Source of the DNA: Pseudoalteromonas prydzensis
GTDB taxonomy: Bacteria > Pseudomonadota > Gammaproteobacteria > Enterobacterales > Alteromonadaceae
Assembly (NCBI RefSeq): GCF_011050055.1
Contig: NZ_DRGM01000189.1
Span: 1-39,336 of the forward strand
Direction: 5' to 3'
Length of the DNA: 39,336 bases
The notes under the pieces were generated by a model. It saw only the letters and a list, made by a program, of their open reading frames with translations. It was not told the origin of the DNA and searched no databases. The translations under genes were made by a program, and so were the position numbers. Shown here in pieces: positions 1 through 7,272 of the stretch; position 1 is the stretch's first letter; each line of letters opens with the position of its first letter.

Positions 1-68
1 AGCTCAGTTGGTAGAGCAGTGGACTTTTAATCCATTGGTCGATGGTTCAAGTCCATCATGACCCACCA
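1..68 (+). tRNA. tRNA-Lys (anticodon TTT), 5' end cut by window
   Basis: The D arm, an anticodon arm with a CTTTTAA loop, the T arm with GGTTCAAGTCC, the discriminator A (65) and an encoded CCA (66-68) are all visible. The anticodon TTT decodes lysine. The 3' acceptor strand ATGACCC (58-64) has no partner in the window, so about eight 5' bases lie outside. There is no clear terminator before nadA, which starts about 210 bases downstream. Confidence 0.95.
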
Positions 69-238
69 TTTTGGTATCTCCGCATTAGATTAAATCTAAC
101 CGTTTGTTTTGTTAAACCTTACTCTCCTGATATTCGAAATTCTCACTCTTCACAGTCAATTAGCCAATAGCTAAAATATAAATACGTTAATCAAATTGGT
201 ATTTATGCACACTACTGTTATTTAGTTTTATATTCTCG

Positions 239-244
239 TATAAT
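239..244 (+). promoter_or_regulatory. Candidate -10 box for nadA
   Basis: A perfect TATAAT lies 39 bases before the nadA ATG, but the -35 region (around 215-221) is poor. Position and -10 match make it a plausible promoter for nadA alone. Nothing resembling an NAD-linked operator was recognised. Confidence 0.35.
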
Positions 245-282
245 TCGCCCCATAATTGCACTGTAGATTAAGTGGTCGAGAA

Positions 283-1323
283 ATGAGTTTAGCTCAAACT
301 ATTATGCCTGAAGGTTATATCTTTCCTCCTAAACCAGCTCCATTAAATAATGAAGAGCAAGCGCAATACAAAGCACGTATCAAACAATTATTGATTGATA
401 AAAATGCTGTATTGGTTGCCCATTATTATACTGATCCTGAAATTCAAGCGCTTGCTGAAGAAACTGGCGGCTGCGTTGCTGACTCGTTAGAAATGGCGCG
501 CTTTGGTGCCAAGCACGATGCTGACATGATCATTGTTGCCGGTGTACGTTTTATGGGTGAAACAGCTAAAATATTAACCCCGAATAAAACCGTGGTTATG
601 CCAACCCTTGAAGCAACCTGCTCGCTTGATATTGGTTGCCCAATTGAAGAGTTCTCAGCATTTTGTGATCAGCACCCCGATCGCAAAGTGGTTGTGTATG
701 CCAATACCTCGACTGCTGTTAAAGCACGCGCAGATTGGATCGTAACCTCATCGTGTGCGCTTGAGATTGTTGAGCATCTTGATGAAATGGGCGAAAAAAT
801 CATTTGGGGCCCAGACAAACACTTAGGTGCCTATATTCAAAAAAATACCGGCGCCGACATGATCATGTGGAATGGCGCATGTATCGTGCATGACGAGTTT
901 AAAACCAAAGCATTAAAAGACATGAAAGCGCTGTATCCAGATGCGGGCGTATTAGTACACCCAGAATCACCAGCAGAGATTGTAGCGTTAGCGGATGCGG
1001 TAGGCTCAACCAGTCAATTGATCAAAGCAGCGCAAACAATGGCTAACCAAAAGTTTATTGTTGCCACCGATCGCGGCATTTTTTATAAAATGCAGCAGCT
1101 TTGTCCTGATAAAGAATTTGTTGCCGCACCGACTGCAGGTGAAGGCGCAACATGTAAGAGTTGTGCGCACTGCCCGTGGATGGCAATGAACGGCCTCAAA
1201 GCGATTGAGGAAGCGTTATTAGATGCAACTGGTAAGGAAGTGTTTGTAGATATGGACCTTCGTGAAGGCGCACTCAAGTCGCTTAATCGTATGCTCGATT
1301 TCTCAGCGTCATTACAACGCTAA
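283..1323 (+). CDS. nadA: Quinolinate synthase NadA
   Basis: Condenses iminoaspartate (made by NadB) with dihydroxyacetone phosphate to quinolinate in de novo NAD synthesis; cytosolic 4Fe-4S enzyme. The three cluster cysteines fall at C113, C200 and C297 when the ATG at 283 is used, the same numbers as in E. coli NadA. That supports this start over the in-frame TTG at 256, which would add nine residues. The length of 346 aa is normal for the long (NadA type) form. Conserved stretches such as [20 protein letters not shown] and RGIFYKMQQ are present. The gene stands alone between tRNA-Lys and tRNA-Ser and ends at a strong terminator. Confidence 0.97.
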   Translation: MSLAQTIMPEGYIFPPKPAPLNNEEQAQYKARIKQLLIDKNAVLVAHYYTDPEIQALAEETGGCVADSLEMARFGAKHDADMIIVAGVRFMGETAKILTPNKTVVMPTLEATCSLDIGCPIEEFSAFCDQHPDRKVVVYANTSTAVKARADWIVTSSCALEIVEHLDEMGEKIIWGPDKHLGAYIQKNTGADMIMWNGACIVHDEFKTKALKDMKALYPDAGVLVHPESPAEIVALADAVGSTSQLIKAAQTMANQKFIVATDRGIFYKMQQLCPDKEFVAAPTAGEGATCKSCAHCPWMAMNGLKAIEEALLDATGKEVFVDMDLREGALKSLNRMLDFSASLQR

Positions 1324-1340
1324 ACCAAGTTATAAAGATA

Positions 1341-1374
1341 AGGCCGCTGATACTGCTATCAGCGGCCTTTTTTG
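1341..1374 (+). terminator. Rho-independent terminator of nadA
   Basis: A 10-bp perfect stem (AGGCCGCTGA, 1341-1350, with its complement at 1359-1368) and an 8-base loop are followed at once by a run of T. It begins 17 bases after the nadA stop codon. Confidence 0.93.
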
Positions 1375-1471
1375 TTTGTTTACTAGGCAGTTAACAGGCA
1401 AAAGGAAAAAACACCTTGCACCACAGAGCGTGATTTCATACTATTACGCCGCGTTATACATTAACGCCTGC

Positions 1472-1561
1472 GGTGAGGTGGCTGAGTGGCTGAAGGCGCA
1501 CGCCTGGAAAGTGTGTTTAGGTTAATCCCTAACGAGGGTTCGAATCCCTCCCTCACCGCCA
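1472..1561 (+). tRNA. tRNA-Ser (anticodon GGA)
   Basis: The acceptor stem GGTGAGG/CCTCACC (1472-1478 with 1551-1557), discriminator G and an encoded CCA (1559-1561) enclose a class II tRNA. The anticodon GGA is at 1506-1508, and the long variable arm (about 1516-1534) is typical of serine tRNAs. The 90-base length fits. Confidence 0.96.
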
Positions 1562-1719
1562 TTATTTAATATTAAGACGGCCTTTTTAATTTTTACCGAT
1601 GTGTACTTTCCTTTATCCTTCCAATACTTGCTTTTTTAACCCTATCCGTATTTCTATTATCTGCTAATGAGTATTAAATAAAGAGTTTGCTGCAGTGGCT
1701 AATTGCAACCGAAATTGTT

Positions 1720-1735
1720 ATGTTGCAGGTAACAT
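1720..1735 (+). promoter_or_regulatory. GntR operator upstream of gntR
   Basis: ATGTTGCAGGTAACAT is a near-perfect palindrome resembling the E. coli GntR site (ATGTTACCCGTAACAT type). It lies 19 bases before the gntR start, where it could mediate autoregulation. A related site occurs at 4215-4230 before the gluconate transport and kinase genes, so the pair supports a local GntR regulon. Confidence 0.75.
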
Positions 1736-1754
1736 TTAAAATACATTATCTGTA

Positions 1755-2762
1755 ATGAAAAAAAGTAAACGCTCCTCTTTGCAAGATATTGCCGATGCGG
1801 TAGGGATGACTAAAATGACGGTAAGTCGTTATTTAAAAAGTCCTACGAAAGTATCTGAGGCTACGCGCAGTAAAATCAGTGCAGCGATTGACCTACTTGG
1901 TTATATACCTAATAAAGCCCCTGATTTATTATCAAATGCGAAAAGCTTTTCTATCGGCGTGCTGGTTCCATCATTGACTAACCAAGTGTTTGCGCAAGTG
2001 ATCCGAGGAATTGAAGAAGTAGTCGAACCGGCAGGTTATCAAACCATGCTCGCGCATTATGGTTATAGCCCTGCAGTGGAAGAGAAAAGGGTAGAGTATC
2101 TATTGTCTTATCATGTTGATGGCTTGATATTATCTGAGACAACCCATACCGAGCGAACTCGGCAAATGATAAAAATGGCAGGCATTCCAGTTGTCGAAAT
2201 AATGGATATTAATCATCCTCCCATCCAATATTCAATTGGCTTTGATAATATTAAAGCGGCCTTTGATATGACTAACGCACTGATAGATAAAGGCTATAAG
2301 AATATTGTTTATTTGGGTGCTAGGCTTGATATGAGAACGAAGCTTAAACTGCAAGGTTATGCCGCTGCGATGATTAAAAGGGGATTAACACCTAGAGACA
2401 TCATGACAGATAAGCCATCGTCATACAGTTTAGGCGCAAAGCTGATATTACAAACACTCAAAGATTACCCAGATACAGACTGTGTTTTTTGTACCAATGA
2501 TGACTTGGCGGTAGGTGCGATTTTCGAGTGTCAAAAAAATAATATAGCAGTACCGCAGCAGATGGCTATTGTTGGTTTTCATGGTCACGATGTTGGTCAA
2601 TCTATGGTGCCGCAACTGGCCAGTGTAATAACGCCGCGGCAACACATTGGGAATCTTGCTGGGGAAAGGTTATTGAGCGTTATTGATAGCAAACAGGATG
2701 AAGTAGATTACGAGTCGGTTTTTGATGTTGGTTATAAAATTAACTTAGGTGAAAGTGCTTAG
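1755..2762 (+). CDS. gntR: LacI-family gluconate repressor GntR
   Basis: Transcription repressor of gluconate uptake and phosphorylation genes. The N-terminal helix-turn-helix (about residues 8-30, LQDIADAVGMTKMTVSRYL) and hinge are followed by a periplasmic-binding-protein-like effector domain from about residue 65. The 335-aa sequence closely follows remembered E. coli GntR (331 aa), including SLTNQVFAQVIRGIE, GYQTMLAHYGY and FCTNDDLAVGA. The ATG at 1755 has no clear Shine-Dalgarno sequence; the KKSKRSS N-terminus fits this family, so the start is kept. Matching operators lie before this gene and between the permease and kinase genes. The effector is probably gluconate, by family. Confidence 0.93.
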   Translation: MKKSKRSSLQDIADAVGMTKMTVSRYLKSPTKVSEATRSKISAAIDLLGYIPNKAPDLLSNAKSFSIGVLVPSLTNQVFAQVIRGIEEVVEPAGYQTMLAHYGYSPAVEEKRVEYLLSYHVDGLILSETTHTERTRQMIKMAGIPVVEIMDINHPPIQYSIGFDNIKAAFDMTNALIDKGYKNIVYLGARLDMRTKLKLQGYAAAMIKRGLTPRDIMTDKPSSYSLGAKLILQTLKDYPDTDCVFCTNDDLAVGAIFECQKNNIAVPQQMAIVGFHGHDVGQSMVPQLASVITPRQHIGNLAGERLLSVIDSKQDEVDYESVFDVGYKINLGESA

Positions 2763-2804
2763 TATTGAAAATGCTCAAGCGAATATAGCTTGAACATTTA
2801 ATCG

Positions 2805-4148
2805 CTATAGAAACAGCGAGATCATTATCGCGACTATCGCACCGCATGTACCAATAATTGTTTCCATCACCGTCCATGTTTTAAGAGTTTGCATTTCAGT
2901 TAGACCAAGGTAGCGACTTGCCAGCCAAAACCCCGAATCATTAACATGAGAGAGTACGATAGAGCCACCACCAATCGCAATGGTGATTGCAGCAAGCTGT
3001 GCACCACTGAGCCCTAGAGGCGCTAACATCGGGGTAATTAAACCACATGCTGTTAGCATAGCAACGGTTGCAGAGCCCTGAATGACCCTAACCGCTGCTG
3101 ACAACACAAACGCTAAAATAACAATCGGTAAACCCGATCCTGCAAGGTAATTACCCAGTGCATCACCAACACCAGAATCAATTAACACTTGCTTGAACAC
3201 GCCACCTGCGCCAGTTACCAGAATAATGACTCCCGCAGGTTGCAGCGCACTAGTGCAGATCTCCATTATTCTGTTATTAGGCACCCCTCTTTTTATACCA
3301 AGTAGGTAAAACGCCATTAAACAGGCGGTTATAATTGCAGTAAATGGATGACCAATAAATGCAAGCCAATGTGCGATGCTCGAGTCATTTTGCACCAATC
3401 GGCCACCTAAGGTATTTAAGCTGATCATAATCAAAGGTAAAGCGATTAAACCAAGGGCAAGCGCGAAGCTAGGTATTCCTTCGCCTGCTCTTATGTCGTT
3501 AGCTGTTTGAGCATGAGAGGGGAGTTCAACATGAATAGACTTAGAAATAAAAGCCCCCCAAATAGGGCCGCCAAGTAACATCGCTGGAATACCTGCCAGT
3601 AAGCCAAACAAAATCATATAGCCGTAGTCAGCACCTAATTCAGATGCCACTAAAATAGGACCTGGGGCCGGAATTAAAAATGCTTGGCAAGATGCGATCC
3701 CTGCCAGTAAACCAATGCCAATTTTAATGACACTGCCGCCGCCTTTTCTGACCACGGCAAAAGCAATGCCAATTAATAGAACCACAGCAACATCAAAAAA
3801 TAACGGTAAAGCGCAAATAAAACCCGTAAAGGTCAGTGCCCAATTGGCATTTTTATCACCAAACCTGTGTAAAAGAGTATGTGCAATACGATCAAGTGCA
3901 CCAGTTTCTTCCATAACCTTGCCAAACATAGCACCTAAGGCAACCACTACAGCAACAAAGCCTAGGGTGCCAGCCATGCCTTTTTCAATGGTTTTGGTGA
4001 TCGTTTCAGGGCTCATGCCTGAGCTCAATCCGGCGATCATCGAGACTAATATCAAAGCAACAACAGCGTGTAGCCTGACTTTCATTACGAGAAAAAGTAA
4101 TAAAAAGATAGATCCCACGGCCGTTAAAATTAAAGATAAATCTGACAT
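2805..4148 (-). CDS. gntU: Gluconate:H+ symporter, GntP family (GntU-like)
   Basis: Inner-membrane permease importing gluconate. The 447 residues are almost wholly hydrophobic, with about a dozen membrane segments. The sequence follows remembered E. coli GntU (446 aa) more closely than GntT, for example VGSIFLLLFLVMKVRLHA near the N-terminus, GAGGVFKQVLIDSGVG, and SHVNDSGFWLASRYLG near the C-terminus. Substrate affinity cannot be told from sequence. A good AGGA ribosome site precedes the start at 4148. It is convergent with gntR and divergent from gntK, with GntR-type operators in the shared 151-base gap. Confidence 0.9.
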   Translation of the reverse strand: MSDLSLILTAVGSIFLLLFLVMKVRLHAVVALILVSMIAGLSSGMSPETITKTIEKGMAGTLGFVAVVVALGAMFGKVMEETGALDRIAHTLLHRFGDKNANWALTFTGFICALPLFFDVAVVLLIGIAFAVVRKGGGSVIKIGIGLLAGIASCQAFLIPAPGPILVASELGADYGYMILFGLLAGIPAMLLGGPIWGAFISKSIHVELPSHAQTANDIRAGEGIPSFALALGLIALPLIMISLNTLGGRLVQNDSSIAHWLAFIGHPFTAIITACLMAFYLLGIKRGVPNNRIMEICTSALQPAGVIILVTGAGGVFKQVLIDSGVGDALGNYLAGSGLPIVILAFVLSAAVRVIQGSATVAMLTACGLITPMLAPLGLSGAQLAAITIAIGGGSIVLSHVNDSGFWLASRYLGLTEMQTLKTWTVMETIIGTCGAIVAIMISLFL

Positions 4149-4214
4149 ATACTTCCTACTTAATACTATTTAAATTATTTTTCGGTTAATTTTTGTTTAA
4201 CTTCACATAATCAA

Positions 4215-4244
4215 TTGTTACGGGTAACATACTACCTGTAACTA
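4215..4244. promoter_or_regulatory. Tandem overlapping GntR operators between permease and gntK
   Basis: A strong site (TTGTTACGGGTAACAT, 4215-4230) is followed by a weaker one (ATACTACCTGTAACTA, 4229-4244). They share two bases and have centres 14 bp apart. The first matches the GntR consensus almost perfectly. The second keeps the TACCTGTAAC core of the site upstream of gntR. The region can serve both divergent genes. Confidence 0.72.
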
Positions 4245-4299
4245 AAAATAATAAATACATTGAAAGCAATGAATTTAAAATTAAATAGAGGTTAATCAA

Positions 4300-4812
4300 G
4301 TGAGCCAAACAGCAACTGGGCGTATATTTATTATTATGGGCGTATCAAGCACTGGCAAATCAAGTGTTGGCTCAGCATTAGCAAAAAAAATGAACGTTAA
4401 GTTTATTGATGGTGATGATCTGCATCCAAAAGCAAATATATTAAAAATGGCTGCTGGGGAGCCACTTAATGATAATGACAGAACCCCTTGGTTAGAAAGA
4501 ATTCGTGATGCTGCTTTTAGTATTGAAAAGAAAAATGAAGTGGCTGTTATTGTTTGCTCTGCATTAAAACAAAAATACCGCCAGCAAATATGTGATGGTA
4601 ATGTGGGTATCACTTTTTTACATCTTTACGGTGAGTTTGCATTAGTGAAAAAAAGAATGCGGGATAGGAGAGGCCACTTTATGCCAGTAGAACTGTTAAA
4701 AAGCCAGTTTGATACGCTGGAAATGCCGGATGAAAACAATGTAATTACTATCGATATAGACCAACCATTTGCAGACGTAGTTGAAAGTTGTTTTAAAGCG
4801 ACCGCGCTATAA
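4300..4812 (+). CDS. gntK: Gluconokinase GntK
   Basis: Phosphorylates gluconate to 6-phosphogluconate, feeding the pentose phosphate and Entner-Doudoroff routes. It is 170 aa, typical of the short P-loop gluconokinases. The Walker A motif GVSSTGKSS is at residues 14-22, followed by FIDGDDLHP, the substrate-binding segment NDNDRTPWLERI and the RRGHFMP motif. Translation starts at a GTG (4300) preceded by AGAGG at 4287-4291. It is divergent from the gluconate permease and shares the GntR operators. No edd or eda gene is in the window. Confidence 0.95.
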   Translation: MSQTATGRIFIIMGVSSTGKSSVGSALAKKMNVKFIDGDDLHPKANILKMAAGEPLNDNDRTPWLERIRDAAFSIEKKNEVAVIVCSALKQKYRQQICDGNVGITFLHLYGEFALVKKRMRDRRGHFMPVELLKSQFDTLEMPDENNVITIDIDQPFADVVESCFKATAL

Positions 4813-4852
4813 CTTTTAAAGTGCTCATTTTTAGGGGATGTGTGGATAATAA

Positions 4853-4885
4853 AAATCGCAGGAAACCAAGAGTCACCTGCGATTT
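4853..4885 (-). terminator. Terminator of the DUF2750 gene
   Basis: A 10-bp stem (AAATCGCAGG at 4853-4862 with CCTGCGATTT at 4876-4885) and a 13-base loop. Read on the minus strand it lies 12 bases after the stop codon and ends in a run of T. It may also weakly end gntK transcripts arriving from the other side. Confidence 0.8.
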
Positions 4886-4897
4886 ATACATATATAA

Positions 4898-5293
4898 TTA
4901 GTAACGTTTTTTAGGTGCTTTTAGCTGTGAATCAAATTCATCTGGAAATAAAATTGTGCCGTCGTCTTCTTCCGTTGGAAAAACGGCGATGAGTAAATCA
5001 TCTTGTTCAAGGCCGGGGGTCCAGCGTGAATGCCAGTCCTTTAATGGGATCGCTTTTGCTGTGCAGTTTTCCCATTCACCCGTAGCCCATGCTTCGGCGT
5101 AAATGCGTTCTGGCCATACTGGTACACAATCATCATCTTCGTTGGCAAGCATTACACAGCCATCGTCGTCATTTAATATCCAAACTTGCTTGAATTCGTG
5201 GACTGTCTCAAACATAAAAGCCAGTCTCTTTTTGGCTCCTAAATTTAGAATAGTCTCAAATTTTTCAGATGCGGTTGCTGTTGCATTACTCAT
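4898..5293 (-). CDS. DUF2750 domain-containing protein
   Basis: A 131-aa acidic soluble protein of unknown function. The body matches the DUF2750 pattern as remembered: WILNDDDGCVMLANEDD, then a WPERIYAEAW segment and a C-terminal DDLLIAVFPTEEDDGTILFPDEF block. There is no signal peptide or membrane segment. The start at 5293 has a purine-rich GAGAGAG ribosome site. A candidate promoter in the gap after tetR suggests separate transcription, although it could also be read from tetR, 72 bases upstream on the same strand. A role cannot be assigned. Confidence 0.8.
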   Translation of the reverse strand: MSNATATASEKFETILNLGAKKRLAFMFETVHEFKQVWILNDDDGCVMLANEDDDCVPVWPERIYAEAWATGEWENCTAKAIPLKDWHSRWTPGLEQDDLLIAVFPTEEDDGTILFPDEFDSQLKAPKKRY

Positions 5294-5324
5294 TAATAGA
5301 CTCTCTCTAGAATGGCTTAGGTAT

Positions 5325-5354
5325 AGTATATTGACTATTATGACAAAATGTCGA
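5325..5354 (-). promoter_or_regulatory. Candidate sigma-70 promoter for the DUF2750 gene
   Basis: On the minus strand, TCGACA (5349-5354) and TATACT (5325-5330) are separated by 18 bases, and the -10 ends 31 bases before the start codon. Motif reading only. Confidence 0.4.
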
Positions 5355-5365
5355 TTAGTTAAAAA

Positions 5366-5947
5366 TTAATTACACATTGCGTGGTATAAATCGTCGGCGA
5401 GTTGGCTTAGATCTTGTTCGTTACGGTTAGTCAGTGCATAGGTTCGCAAGCCGTAAAGACCCATCGCTAAAAAACGAGCTAGATGCTCAGCTGTGCGTGT
5501 ATTTGGGATTTCACCTTCTTTTATCGCGCGCTCAAATTGTTCGGCAAGGGCGTTTTCGTAGGCGTTTAAATTAGCCATTAGTACTTGGCTTATTTGTAAA
5601 TCTTGTCCTTCAACTTCACTAATACTTTTTGTAAGCAAGCATACTTTCATCGCATCACCACAAACGCACTCTTTGATAATTGCATCCAAATAAAGGCGCA
5701 GGCTAGGTAATACTGGTTTATGTTCACAAAATAGCGCTGTGAATTGTTGGTTACGATCAGTTTGATATTGCTCAATTGCCGCTAAAAAAATGCCTTTTTT
5801 ATTACCAAATGCCGCATATAAAGAGCCTGGATGCAGTGCAGTAACTTGCGTTAATTTTTGCATACTGGTTTTGGCATAACCGCATTGCATAAAAGCAAGC
5901 ATCGCTTGGCGCAGTACATACTCGCGGTCAAATTCGGCTACTCTCAT
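5366..5947 (-). CDS. TetR-family regulator, probably controlling nemA
   Basis: A 193-aa repressor-type protein. The TetR helix-turn-helix is at about residues 10-55 (VLRQAMLAFMQCGYAKTSMQKLTQVTALHPGSLYAAFGNKKGIF). The effector domain is helical and carries several cysteines, including CVCGDAMKVC near residues 94-103. These could sense electrophiles, as NemR does in E. coli, but that is inference. It is divergent from an old yellow enzyme gene, and the gap holds two palindromes of the same layout, which fits repression of nemA and of itself. The ribosome site is AAGAGAG before the ATG at 5947. Confidence 0.85.
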   Translation of the reverse strand: MRVAEFDREYVLRQAMLAFMQCGYAKTSMQKLTQVTALHPGSLYAAFGNKKGIFLAAIEQYQTDRNQQFTALFCEHKPVLPSLRLYLDAIIKECVCGDAMKVCLLTKSISEVEGQDLQISQVLMANLNAYENALAEQFERAIKEGEIPNTRTAEHLARFLAMGLYGLRTYALTNRNEQDLSQLADDLYHAMCN

Positions 5948-5984
5948 AGTGCTCTCTTATTGTGTTGGTGAAGGCAGTTTACTT

Positions 5985-6008
5985 AATCTTGAACAAATAT
6001 TCAAAAAT
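5985..6008. promoter_or_regulatory. TetR operator, distal copy
   Basis: The core TTGAA (5989-5993), six bases, TTCAA (6000-6004) has the same arms and spacing as the stronger palindrome at 6034-6061. Centres are 51 bp apart. It sits nearer the tetR start, so it may serve autoregulation. Confidence 0.6.
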
Positions 6009-6033
6009 AGACTTGAATATTTTAGGGTACGCC

Positions 6034-6061
6034 CTTATCTTGAATATACATTCAAGATAAG
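6034..6061. promoter_or_regulatory. TetR operator, proximal 28-bp palindrome
   Basis: A nearly perfect 28-bp inverted repeat (13 of 14 pairs) whose arms read CTTATCTTGAAT and its complement. It overlaps the nemA ribosome site AAGG (6059-6062), so a bound repressor could block nemA transcription directly. Confidence 0.8.
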
Positions 6062-6072
6062 GATTGATAATA

Positions 6073-7116
6073 ATGACCACAGAACTACTGCAACCATTTA
6101 AACTTAATAACAGTATAGCATTACAAAACCGTATACTGATGGCGCCATTAACGCGTTGTATGGCAGACGATAACTTAGTACCAACGCAAGCCATGGTTGA
6201 CTATTATGCGCGCCGTGCAGATGCGGGCTTAATTATCAGCGAAGCCACGATTATTCGCCCTGATGCACAAGGTTACCCGAATACACCAGGTTTATTTACC
6301 AGCGAGCAAATTCAAGGCTGGAGAAAAGTAACCGACGCAGTACACGCTAACGGCGGTAAAATATTTGCACAACTATGGCATGTAGGCCGTGTAGCACATC
6401 CACACTTTTTTGACGGCGAAGTCTTAGCACCATCAGCCATTGGTGTGGAAGGCTCAGTACCACGGATGCGTGAGTTAACTTACCAAACACCAAAAGCGGC
6501 CACCCTTGAAGATATTAAAGGCCTAATAGCTGATTACGTAAAAGCGGCTGAAAACGCAGTAGAAGCAGGCTTTGACGGCGTTGAAATTCATGGCGCAAAT
6601 GGCTATCTGATTGATCAGTTTTTACATTTCGCAGCCAATGAGCGCACTGATGAATACGGGCAAACCCCTGAAAATATGGCACGCTTTGCTTTAGCAGTGG
6701 TTGATGGCGTTATCGCAGCAATTGGCGCTGATAAAACAGCACTGCGCTTATCACCGGGTGCTTATTTTAATATGAGCGAAGATAACCGTGACCAAGCCGT
6801 ATTTGATTATTTACTCGCTCAGCTAAACACGCGTAAACTTGCCTACTTACATGGTGGTATTTTTGATGACAGCATGCGCTTTGCAAGCTTGGGGAATAAA
6901 ACCACGTCTGAGTACTTACGCGAGCACTTTAGTGGCACGCTGGTTGGCGTGGGTGGTTATGACTATGAGAGTGCCACCACGGCGATAAATGACAATAAAT
7001 TTGACTTAATTGCCATTGGCCGTCCATTTATTGCAAACCCTGATTATGTGAGCAAAATTGCCAACAATGAACAGTTAGTTGCATACGATGAAAGTATGTT
7101 GGCTGAACTTATTTAA
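6073..7116 (+). CDS. nemA: Old yellow enzyme family alkene reductase NemA
   Basis: An FMN-dependent NAD(P)H reductase of activated alkenes such as N-ethylmaleimide, and of nitro compounds; cytosolic. It is 347 aa, a single TIM-barrel domain. Visible marks are NRILMAPLTRC near the N-terminus, the substrate-binding His/Asn pair in HGANGY (H173, N176), the following DQFLHFAANERTDEYG, and the C-terminal FMN-phosphate segment VGVGGYD...IAIGRPFIANPD. The ATG at 6073 has an AAGG ribosome site; the in-frame TTG at 6064 is a poorer start. It is divergent from a TetR gene with shared palindromes and ends at its own terminator. The physiological substrate is unknown. Confidence 0.92.
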   Translation: MTTELLQPFKLNNSIALQNRILMAPLTRCMADDNLVPTQAMVDYYARRADAGLIISEATIIRPDAQGYPNTPGLFTSEQIQGWRKVTDAVHANGGKIFAQLWHVGRVAHPHFFDGEVLAPSAIGVEGSVPRMRELTYQTPKAATLEDIKGLIADYVKAAENAVEAGFDGVEIHGANGYLIDQFLHFAANERTDEYGQTPENMARFALAVVDGVIAAIGADKTALRLSPGAYFNMSEDNRDQAVFDYLLAQLNTRKLAYLHGGIFDDSMRFASLGNKTTSEYLREHFSGTLVGVGGYDYESATTAINDNKFDLIAIGRPFIANPDYVSKIANNEQLVAYDESMLAELI

Positions 7117-7136
7117 GCTAAGTCAGTAAAAGTTAT

Positions 7137-7164
7137 ATACCACCGTTATCGGTGGTATTTTTTT
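7137..7164 (+). terminator. Terminator of nemA
   Basis: A 9-bp stem (ATACCACCG, 7137-7145, with CGGTGGTAT, 7150-7158), a TTAT loop and a seven-T tract, starting about 20 bases after the stop codon. Confidence 0.92.
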
Positions 7165-7212
7165 GCACGTGACAATGTTATATCGGCCATGTTAAAGCGT
7201 TGTTTTAAATTA

Positions 7213-7242
7213 TTAACAATTGCAGGGTAAATAAATTATACT
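7213..7242 (+). promoter_or_regulatory. Candidate promoter of the EIIC-EAL gene
   Basis: TTAACA (7213-7218) and TATACT (7237-7242) are separated by 18 bases. Transcription would begin near 7249, shortly before the coding start. Motif reading only. Confidence 0.35.
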
Positions 7243-7272
7243 CGGTTACATAAATTAATTTTGAGAAGTACT

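Noticed and set aside
1262..1525. Open frame running from the end of nadA into tRNA-Ser
   Set aside because: It crosses a strong terminator and enters a tRNA gene, so it is not a plausible protein.
3715..4173. 152-codon open frame on the plus strand within the gluconate permease gene
   Set aside because: It is antisense to a clearly conserved membrane protein and its translation shows no family resemblance.
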